From positions 22,248,597-22,312,596 of the forward strand of contig OZ038466.1 in assembly GCA_964036295.1 (NCBI GenBank): a stretch of 64,000 bases of DNA, in the 5' to 3' direction. Position 1 is the first letter of the stretch. Each line of letters begins with the position of its first letter. The translations under genes were made by a program, and so were the position numbers. The DNA comes from Plumapathes pennacea. Lineage: Eukaryota; Cnidaria; Anthozoa; Antipatharia; Myriopathidae. The notes beneath the pieces were generated by a model. It did not search any database, was not told the origin of the DNA, and saw only the letters and a list, made by a program, of their open reading frames with translations. Positions 45,938 through 54,530 of the stretch are shown here, one piece after another.

Positions 45938-48900
45938 TTAATAAACTGCTCCATAACAATTTGCAAATAAATAAATAACCCTGCATTTGGTGATACTGTG
46001 ACATCCATGAATATAGATATACAGTGTAAATGCATTGTCTTTCCATTCTTGTACAAAGCTCCCTAAAAGGGGGATGACAGACATTGCATTAAGACACAAA
46101 CATCAAATGTAAAAAAAAAAAAAAAAAATGCATTTTTGGCAAATGAAACTGAAACTAAACTTTCTCATGCTAACAGTTAACTTCTAAAGTTTTCCTTATC
46201 ATGTTAGTGTACGTCAAACAACTCTTTGTACATAACATTATTACTCACATTAGCTATGTTGTTTATGCAGAAATAGTATACATTGCAACCAAATATCAAA
46301 ATCTATGGCTATGATTTGCAAAATATCAAAGAATTGCCTCCCTCTTGGTTTTTGAATTATTTTTACAATATTTATAACTTTTTCCCATGTTTTTTTTATC
46401 TGTCTGTTTGTTGCTTCTCTAATATATATAACTAACTGAACTGTACAGTTTATGCAAAAGTAAATATTACAAACTAACAAAGTCTAATTTACCTGGAAAC
46501 ATGATCACAGTGCACAGTATGACAATCCCAGCTAGTAGAATGCAGAGGGGTAAATATACACTTGTCCACACACTTCCAAGCAGATGCCTTTTGTACTTGC
46601 TCTTCACCAAGAAGTACTGGAAGGTGAGCCAGCCTCATTCCACCTCAAAAGCCCAGTGCAAATCCTGGGATCTGCCTTTCAACAACAACAACAACAACAA
46701 ACAAAAAAAAAGCAAACAAAACAAAAACAAAAACAAAAACAAAAATACATTAACAGTAATAAAAACCTGAAGAACTCACTTAAACTTTCAAAAATGAGAT
46801 TTGGGACATATGGACTGATCACTGAATATTAGCAATTTAATTTTTTTTTCTACCAGATGTGATCTTGTAGTTAATTTTGTTTCAACTATACATATCACCC
46901 ACCTGATACAAAACTCCAGGAAAGTAGGAAGTCATTGCAGCCTTGTGCTCAGGAAATTACTGTTTGAAAAACTTTGAAGTCTGTGGAATAAAATAATGGA
47001 CTAGTCAAGTAGGACATCACTGCAGCCTTGTCAAATAAATTATGCTAAGTAAACAACTGTTTAAACACTCTGAAGTCTGTGGAATAACATAGTAGACTAA
47101 GTCAAGTGAATTTTTGTGAGGTACGTCTTGGTATATAACAAACTATGTACAACTTCAAAATTTGGCACATGAGATATTTTCATGATTAACATCACCCACC
47201 TGATACAAAACTCCAGGAAAGTAGGAAGTCACTGCAGCCTTGTGCTCAGGAAATTACTGCTTGAAAAACTCTGAAGGCTGTGGAATAAAATAATGGACTA
47301 GTCAAGTGGATTTTATGGATACACTGGTATTCAAACTATGTGGGGTACGTGCAAAGACCTCAACAGAAATTTAACAGCCCCATGGGTACCACCCTTCTCA
47401 GCATGCATTAACAATCTATCAAATCTATCAGAGATCCATTACAGTCCTCAGCAAACAGGCCTACCAACTCTGAAAGTGACTTAGTTCACAACTCAACTCC
47501 CCCTGATTTTTTCTTTTTTATTCACTGGGGGGGGGGGGGGGGGGAGGGGGTACTCCTCAAAATTTTGGGTTGGGGGTGTGCCGCCTGGGACTGAAAACCC
47601 TTACCCTATTTCAGATCATAATTTGTAATTTTTGACCATATTTTAGACCAAAAAATGCAATTTTCAGCCCTATTTCAGACCAAAATTTGCAATTTTCATC
47701 CCTATTTCAGACCAAATAACAAGTCTCCAACCTATTCCAGACTAAAGGTTAAAATATTGATACCCTATTTCAGACTAAAATGCTGAAAATGATACCCTTT
47801 GGGGTGGCACACACCTATATGGGAGTATCCCCCCCCCCCTCACCCTTGGGCCATGCCCAATATTCTGCCTGGCCCCGAAGCATGCTGAAGATGCAAATTT
47901 TGGGTGACGGTAGTTTGAAATTTAGACTTACCTTCCTTCCACAAGTTCCTTTCTTTACTTCAACCATCATCTGAAGGGCAAGGCCAACACAGCTTTCAAC
48001 AGCGTCTCTGTTTAAATAGAAATTCTCTCTTTTGGGAACTTGTCCCTTATTTATTCATTCCTTCAATTTATTTATGAATAATTAATCAATTCATTTAATA
48101 AATTAATTTATTCATCATATGAATAATTAATCAATTCATTTAATCAATTCATTTATTCATTATATGAATAAATGAATAATTAAATAAATGCATGCATGAA
48201 TGATAAATCAATTCTGACTGGCCCAATGGAATTATGGGTGTATGGTAATTTGAAATTTGGATTTGAATAAATCAATTCATTCACTTATACATTATTTAAT
48301 TATTCATTTTTTCTTTTGTTTATTTTATTGTTTATTCTTTTGTTCATTTCTTTACTTGTTATTCTTTATTCCTTTATTCATACATTAAAGAATAAAATAA
48401 ATAAATAAAATAAATGAAATAAAATAAAATAAATAAATTTTAATCATTGGGTGTGTTGGGTTAGGTTATGGCGCCATGGTTAGGGTCAAGTAGTGTTAGG
48501 GTCAGCGTTACGGTTACTTAGGGTTATGGTTATGGGTTATGGGTTAGGAATGGGGCATCCTGTCGGGCAAGGGGGCCTGGGATGGTGGAAGTACACCAAG
48601 GGAGGTGACGGTTGCACAACCACGTTCACGGTCATCCCAGGCCCCCTCTCCCACCCCTCCCCTCAAATCCCATCCCTCCTAAATCACCTGTACAATCCAG
48701 TCCCTATCCACCTACCCTCCGACCAACAGCCAACCCCACTGAAGGAGGAAGAATGCAGATGAATATCAGCGAGAAGATAGACAGGAAGAGAGTCAAAACA
48801 GGGCCCTGAGGGGGCCGTGGGTGCATTGCCTCCCCTCTGATGAGTCGTAGGAGTAAGATGAGAGAGTTAGGGCTAGAATGGGGAGAATTGGCCAAAGCAG

Positions 48901-51519
48901 TGGTACGCATAACAACCCTCTCGACAAGTTAAATGGGTGGACCACCCCTCGGCGACGAGATCTGGAGCTGCAAGTAGTCCTTTGTAGAGGATGGCACCCT
49001 CCGTCCGGAGTACATGCAAATGTGACTTGGCGGCAGAGACCCCCCCAATCAGAGGTGCCATCTACTGTCGTTGAGGTCTATGTTGCCTGTAAGCCGACCA
49101 GTCTCGAGTCACCTGCCCATTCTTCTCATTTTGAGGATTGAAATGCGTACCACTGCTTTGGCCAATTCTCCCCATTCTAGTCCTAACTCTCCCACCTAAC
49201 TCCTACAACTCACCAGAGGGAAAACAATGCGCCCACGGTCTCCTTAGAGTCCTGTTTCAAACCTCTTCCTGCCTATCCCTTTGCTAACATTCATCTGCAC
49301 CCTTCCTCCTTCAGCAGAGTTGAATGATGGTCATCATCAGGTTGATGGAAGGCACACAATGATCATACAGGGACGAGGGACTTGAGGGGACTTAGAAGAA
49401 AAGAGAAAAATGGATGATAATAAGAGAGCCTGGAACAGCATGCTGGAGGAATGTCCACAACAGTCTGCAGGAAGTCAGCCCAGAAGAGTCTGTCCGCAAC
49501 AGTCTGGAGGAAGTCAGCCTGGAACACTCTGCAGCAGCTGGCTCAGGAGAACATCTGACTATAGTAGGGAGAACAGGAAACATGAGGTAAGAAAACAGTG
49601 TAAAATAATAATATTGTAATGGATGAAAATTGAGCATGGGTAATTACGAAAATAGTATATAATAGGGGATAATTACATTACATATTTTTTGCTGTCTATA
49701 ATAAAGCACAACATCATTGATAGTGAAAAGATGCTAATTAGGTGACCTTAAACTTTTTATACACATTATGCTACAGTAATATTTAGAACTTACACATAAA
49801 CAAGTTTACCAAATAGCTCATCTGAATTGGAAAACAGTTTCAATCACCAGAAAAAAAAAAGAAATGCACTGTATCACAAAAATAATCATAAAAAAACGCA
49901 GTTTTGAATTTCAAGGAGTTTGAACTTCCACGGCAGTGAATCGCAAGGATACTGCCTGCCCAGTGTCGGGCGGGATAGGGGACATGTAAAAGCCTCAATG
50001 GGGTGCATAACCAACAGACATATGGATACCAATAAAACAACTAAAAAGTGTAAGGAAATATAAAGCATGACTAAGAAAAAAACCTACATCAATAGGTAAA
50101 CAAATACCATAAAATCCCACGTTAAAGGCCCCCGGGATATAAGCCCATCCATTTGCTAACAAATATATTATTCCGGATATAAGCCCCCCCCCCCCCCCCC
50201 CCCCCCATTGCAGTTGACTTTAAGAATGGGCGGGGGCACTCATTATAATTTTGGGTGGGGGTGTGCCACTTGGTCCTGAAAACCCTTACCCCATGTTTCA
50301 GACCAAAATACCTGATTTTCTATACCCTATTTCAGACCTGACTCCAAAAATGTATACCCTACTTCAGACCTGACCCCAAAATGTATATCCTATTTCAGAC
50401 CTTTGTTTAGAGATTTTTTGTTCTTTTGCAACGATTTCTGCCCTGTGTTTTCTTCCATTTGCTGTGCAATGTCCGCAGCGACATATTTCTGTTAAAATCA
50501 TACCTATCCCAGATCAAAAAGACAAAATCGATACCCTATTTCAGACCAAAAAGACAAAATCGATACCCTATTTCAGACCAAAAAGGCAAAATCGATACCC
50601 TATTTCAGACTAAAAATGCTTGAAAACGATACCATTTGGGGCGGCACATACCTATATGGCTTTTTATGGGAGTAACCCCCCCCCCCCCCCCCCCCCCCGG
50701 TACTGCGGCCTCGTTTTTGAAATACATTGTCCGTTTATTATGACTCAAAATAAATGTATTATAAAATGTAACTCTAAATGTAATGGTACGTTTGCTTTAA
50801 TTCGTTTCTCAGATATACGTTTTATCTCGTCGTTCCGAAGGAAGGAACGGAAGTGAAAACACGGCAGAAGAAGAAGAAAAAAATAACATCTGTGACTAAG
50901 AGAACAAGAAAACAAGAAAACTGGGGGAAAAATATTTATAGAAGATTGAGGATACGAAGGGAAAAACGAAATGATGCAAACTACTGCTACAAAGCGACCA
51001 TAAAACAGGGAAGTTGTGCCGCCAGAAAAGTATGTAAAAAGTATTGTGAAAGGCAAAAGGAAACAAAATATATGGGGAAAATAAGCTAGACCAGTACATA
51101 GAAAAACTAAAAACGAAGGGACACGAGTGTGCGACAAGGTAGAAACGAAGGCCAAACAAATTAACACGAGGTGTGAGGTGGCAAATGCGTTTTGCATAAG
51201 TTACACGAGAAGGAAACTTGAGCGCACACATGGCCTGAGAAGGCGAGTTGGTTACGGGGAGAAACAACAAACAACAACGACAGAACCTAAAACTAACTTA
51301 CCTGTGAAAGGGGGCTTCGTTTAGGCGTAGAGCCGGACCGGACGCTTTGGGCCGCTTCAGCCGACCTTCAGTTGCGAGCGAGGTGGATGTCCTAGTCGGG
51401 GGGAGTCCGGAGAGCAGAGGCGTTTGGGACTCTGAAGGTTTCTTTTCTGCTGGAAATCATTCCGAACTTGGGGAACCTTGAAAATCTTGTGAAGCAACAG
51501 CGAACCCCCGCTCTTCCAT
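45938..51519 (-). CDS. Probable small single-pass membrane protein; first exon has an in-frame TGA
   Basis: Four minus-strand exons whose phases all agree: A 51302-51519, B 47932-48007, C 46493-46616, D 45938-46062 (stop TAA). Total 180 codons before the stop, with codon 21 (51457-51459) being TGA. Exon A encodes MEERGFAVASQDF, then after the TGA a Ser/Pro/Lys/Arg-rich part ending RLNEAPFH. Exon B encodes DAVESCVGLALQMMVEVKKG. Exon C encodes a basic stretch YFLVKSKYKRHLLG and a transmembrane helix (LPLCILLAGIVILCTVIMF). Exon D encodes a short tail. An E2F-like site sits just upstream of the ATG. The family was not recognised. Exons B, C and D look real; the start and the TGA need resolving (readthrough, alternative start, sequence error or pseudogene). 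Confidence 0.5.
46678..46745. repeat. A/C-rich microsatellites
   Basis: (AAC)n followed by an A-tract and (AAAAC)n, inside the intron between exons B and C of the membrane-protein gene. Confidence 0.9.
46898..47320. repeat. Duplicated intron segment
   Basis: A block of about 110 bp with CACCCACCTGATACAAAACT and AGGAAAGTAGGAAGTCA occurs at about 46898-47000 and again at 47206-47310. A diverged third copy (GACATCACTGCAGCCTTGTC) lies at 47008-47105. Confidence 0.75.
47526..47842. mobile_element. Short element with CCCTATTTCAGACC internal repeats, copy 1
   Basis: Begins with poly-G then GGTACTCC and GGGGGTGTGCCGCC. It has about five internal copies of TACCCTATTTCAGACCAAAA and ends GGTGGCACACACCTATATGG, GGAGTATCC, poly-C. 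The ends are roughly inverted (GGTACTCC/GGAGTATCC, GTGTGCC/GGCACAC). No coding capacity. The same structure recurs at 50225-50700. Confidence 0.7.
48050..48440. repeat. AT-rich ATTCATTTA-type repeats
   Basis: Degenerate runs of TTATTCAT, GAATAATTAATCAA and AAATAAATAA units, just upstream of exon B of the membrane-protein gene, within its first intron. Confidence 0.8.
48442..48560. repeat. Degenerate GGGTTA/TTAGGG-like tract
   Basis: Contains GGGTTAGGTTA, GTTAGGGTCA, TTAGGGTTATGG and TTATGGGTTAGG in one orientation. It resembles a decayed telomere-like repeat but could be simple-sequence DNA. Confidence 0.55.
48728..49322. mobile_element. Long inverted repeat (foldback element)
   Basis: Two diverged arms of about 180 bp, 48728-48910 and 49143-49322, are reverse complements. 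Examples are GAAGGAGGAAGAATGCAGAT versus the complement of ATCTGCACCCTTCCTCCTTC, and GGGGAGAATTGGCCAAAGCA versus TGCTTTGGCCAATTCTCCCC. A unique spacer of about 232 bp lies between. The inner ends are better conserved than the outer ends. No coding capacity was recognised. Confidence 0.75.
49440..49560. repeat. Short tandem duplication
   Basis: About 2.5 imperfect copies of a roughly 33-bp unit containing CAGTCTGCAGGAAGTCAGCC / CAGTCTGGAGGAAGTCAGCC. The frame across it (PQQSAGSQP...) has no domain and probably does not code. Confidence 0.6.
50100..50210. repeat. Poly-C-ended repeat fragment
   Basis: CCATAAAATCCCACGTTAAAGG, CCGGGATATAAGCCCATCC and a second GGATATAAGCC followed by about 23 C. 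It looks like a piece of a dispersed repeat. Confidence 0.5.
50225..50700. mobile_element. Short element with CCCTATTTCAGACC internal repeats, copy 2
   Basis: Second copy of the family at 47526-47842: TTTTGGGTGGGGGTGTGCCAC at the left, at least six TACCCTATTTCAGACC-like units, then GGGGCGGCACATACCTATAT, GGGAGTAACC and poly-C. The three near-identical 32-bp units at 50516-50612 indicate recent expansion. Confidence 0.7.
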
Positions 51520-51554
51520 TGAAGATGGACGTTTCTTCAGCGAAGTCGTGAAAA

Positions 51555-51564
51555 TTCCCGCCAA
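51555..51564 (-). promoter_or_regulatory. E2F-like site upstream of the membrane-protein gene
   Basis: TTGGCGGGAA on the minus strand, about 36-45 bp upstream of the ATG at 51519. It supports the idea that transcription of that gene starts nearby. Confidence 0.4.
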
Positions 51565-51745
51565 TCATTACCCATGATGCCGTGTTCAGCCTCGTCAGGA
51601 GAACGAGGCGACACTCGCTGATGTTGTAGTTGTACCCAGTCTTCCAAATGCCTGAGGTTGCTGGTCCCCATTCTCCCAATGCCGTAACTTAGTTGTACCC
51701 AGTCCCCCAGATGCCTGAGGTTGTTTTTGTGTTTCTTAGTGGCAG

Positions 51746-52174
51746 AAAATAGAGATTACTTCATGGAAAGTGCGCGCGTACGGTTTTTATTCACGAGTTG
51801 TGAAGTATCATAAAACGAACGAGCGAGGCTTTGCGAGCGAGTGAGTTTTATGATACGAAACAACGAGTGAATAAAAACTGTACAAAGCACTTTCCATGAT
51901 GTTTTCTGTTTATTATATACATACTGAGACATTTATGATGGGACCGGGAAACCCTTTAAAAGTAGTGAAAAATCGTCGTTCGCAGCTTGTGATTGGACGA
52001 ACGATTTTTTTCACGTGTGAAAAGCGTCGTTCGCGGCCTCTCATTGGCTAGAACTCATTTGCGTACGAAATTTTACGATATGGCTTTTTCGTGAGTATGT
52101 CTCAGTATGTATATAATAAATAAAGATTACTTCATGGAAAGTGCGCGCGTACGGCTTTTATTCACGACATAACG
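51746..52174. mobile_element. Nested palindromic repeat complex
   Basis: A palindrome at 51763-51898 (arms ATGGAAAGTGC / GCACTTTCCAT, centre GAGCGAGGCTTTGCGAGCGA) is followed by a second inverted pair, TTATATACATACTGAGAC (51912-51929) and GTCTCAGTATGTATATAA (52098-52115). A direct copy of the first 50 bp (AGATTACTTCATGGAAAGTG) then recurs at 52130-52174. This looks like one foldback element inserted in, or fused with, another. There is no coding capacity. Confidence 0.7.
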
Positions 52175-52229
52175 GACTAATCAGTTCTACAACCAGAGAC
52201 ATATATACCGCCATCTGACGAATACTTTT

Positions 52230-52330
52230 CACTTGACTCTGAAGATGACTTCCGCTCAGGTAGTCGAAACGTCAGTCACCAACAACAGTCTTTCTGGAGA
52301 CTACCCTAACCCGGACGATCACAACCAACC
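52230..52330 (+). mobile_element. Dispersed repeat with hammerhead-ribozyme-like core
   Basis: TTGACT (52233-52238), CTGAAGA (52239-52245), a possible stem II GACT/AGTC (52247-52250 with 52262-52265), GAAAC (52266-52270), GTC (52271-52273), then AGTCA (52274-52278), which can pair with TTGACT. That is the order stem I, CUGANGA, stem II, GAAA, GUC, stem I of a hammerhead with an almost absent stem III. Such minimal hammerheads are known from Penelope-like retroelements. No reverse transcriptase is nearby. Confidence 0.5.
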
Positions 52331-53760
52331 TACCAAAATATAAAATTGAAAGCGGCGAGGAATGTAACGCGAGACATGTTTAAAATATTATTGCGGTTTT
52401 GTTCACAGTGTGTTCAGTCCATTTGCGACTGCAAACTTAATACTCAGGACTATTTCGGTGTATTTTTCATTTCTGGTATACAATGACCATTGCGAAACAA
52501 AGGCTACATGATCGAATGAAAGAAACATTTCAACAGGCAATGTACGATAAGCAGAAGAATTTTATGAGGCAACAGATGTCATGTCGGCAGAGTAAAGCAT
52601 AAATCGCCATTGTTTTGCGCTAAAGCTCATCGCAGCTTTGGTTTCCGTTTTCGGCCTGTTTCCTTCCCAGAACTATTTCGTGTCGCCACAGAAAGTTTCG
52701 TCGGGACTAAATATTTAGCGGCGACAGAGATGTTTGCAATCCCCCAGCGGTATCTGATCAAACATCTGTTTACGGCTATTCTCGAAGCTTCCGCGGTGAA
52801 CTAAAGAACGCAAGCCAAAATCGTTCCCTAACATCCAGTTTATCAGTGCGTGTTCCACAAACCCAAACGGTGGAGTTTGGATTAAATGCAGTTAACTTTT
52901 ACACACAAGTACCGAGCAATTCACTGGCCACAATCGAGTTGTTTAACGAAGTCAATTACGTCATTGCATATCACGTGATAATCTGAACCAATCATGGTGT
53001 GCAGATTCGTAACCCAGAAAAAAACTAACATGACGATAAAGACACGCCGTGTGACTTTAAGCTCGACGGGCCACGCCCGCGAGCAATAATACATGGACGC
53101 TTGGAGATATGAAATTGAGATGAACACTCAAAGATAAATTCATATCTCTGCATGCCCATGTATTACTCTTGATATCTCATTGCACACTTTTCCACCATAC
53201 CTGTGTAAACATTTTTGTCAACTCTCAAACAATTTCTGCTGCCTCCTGAGTAATAAGCTTCCACGACAACCTAAGAAAATAAAGCAAATTGTTTGCACTC
53301 AGTTAGAGAATAATTATGTAAAATAACTACCAGCCATAATTATTTAATACCTTGGCCTTTCACTATAATTAAATGATGACACAGTATCACATTCAAGTTT
53401 TTGTAAAATACATGTCAGACTTTTTATCTGAAAGACACAGACCTTTAGAATTTTATGATGCTGTACACAGCCAGAAAATACTTCTGTTACAAACAACTCA
53501 TCGCTCTCACCGAGATCCTGCAAACCAATTAAAATTAGAGATAATTTTAATAATTGAGACATCCTTCTACGGCCATGTCACACAAAGCAATTTTCCCTGC
53601 AACTTGTCTTGCAAAGCTGACGACAGCATTGCAAAGAGACAAGTTGCAAAGTACACGTCACACGGTGCAACAAAACCACACATTGTTGCAAAAAGTAGAG
53701 ACTGCTCAACTTTTCCTGCAGCTAATCTCACAAGTTTATGTTGCATTGCAAGTTATATAT
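52331..53760. other. Gene-poor stretch
   Basis: No gene recognised. A 40-codon frame at about 52482-52602 (MTIAKQRLHDRMKETFQQAM...) and a 64-codon frame at 52610-52804 were noted without domain evidence. Confidence 0.35.
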
Positions 53761-53980
53761 TTTTATATAGAGGCGACGAGTCGGGGCGTGAAACCCAACT
53801 GGTAACACGCCCCAAGCATTTTTATTCTATATATTTTTATACAGAGGCGACGAGTCGGGGCGTGAAACCCAATTGGTAACACGCCCCGAGCATTTTTATT
53901 CTATATATTTTTATGTAGAGGCGACGAGTCGAGGCGTGAAACCCAATTGGTAACGCCCCAAGCGTTTTTATTCTATAAAA
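53755..53980. repeat. 74-bp tandem repeat, three copies
   Basis: Units start near 53770, 53844 and 53918 with GAGGCGACGAGTCGGGGCGT. Each includes GGGGCGTG and CACGCCCC arms that can form a hairpin around a short AAACCCAATTGG loop, and ends TTTTTATTCTATA. The third copy has lost two bases of the right arm. Confidence 0.85.
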
Positions 53981-54530
53981 TTTTTGTTCTGTGTTTATTT
54001 TATACAGAATAAAGTTTCACGCCCCGCAAAATTTCAACTACAGAATAAAGTTGTTCACATAGTTTGTGTTTATCTGATTGCCCTTTCAGTGCGACTCCGG
54101 AAGGTCTCCTTCCGGTTCAAAGATTTGGACTCGGTGAAGAATTTTAAATTCTCCCATTTCGAGCGTCTAAGTTTTATAATTTTCACCCTCTACCGCCTCG
54201 TAAATGAGGGTTTTCAAAACTGAGACTAAATTGAATACGCGGTTCAGCAAAAGTGGAGAACCGCGGAAATGGATGCGACCTTCCACATACCTAAAATTGA
54301 GCAATTTTTACGATGTGGCCTTGAGTCAGTTCTATTAAACACCCACTCCCGCAAAAGCACTTTTTACAAATTCGCGAGCTTACAGCTGCCTTGCTGCTTT
54401 GATTGTAGGTCCCGCCCGCCCGGGTTCCGCTTTGATTAACCATGATCCTCTTGGGTCATCAAGAACAAAGGAGGCAGGGCTCAGGAAGAGGACGTGACGG
54501 GCTGTGTAATTTCTTCCCTTTTTTGCCATC
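53981..54530. other. Upstream region of the methyltransferase gene
   Basis: No separate gene recognised; it likely contains the promoter and 5' UTR of the gene starting at 54531. Confidence 0.35.

Noticed and set aside
48493-49141. Pro-rich and mixed frames in the long inverted repeat
   Set aside because: They lie within non-coding foldback DNA in an intron and have no recognisable domain.
50745-51270. Overlapping Lys/Arg-rich (+) and Phe/Ser-rich (-) frames
   Set aside because: Compositionally biased antisense pair in A-rich intronic DNA; no domain or splice support.
51450-51476. A 27-nt GT...AG segment that would remove the in-frame TGA as a mini-intron
   Set aside because: Shorter than spliceosomal introns known in animals; kept only as a possibility within the TGA finding.
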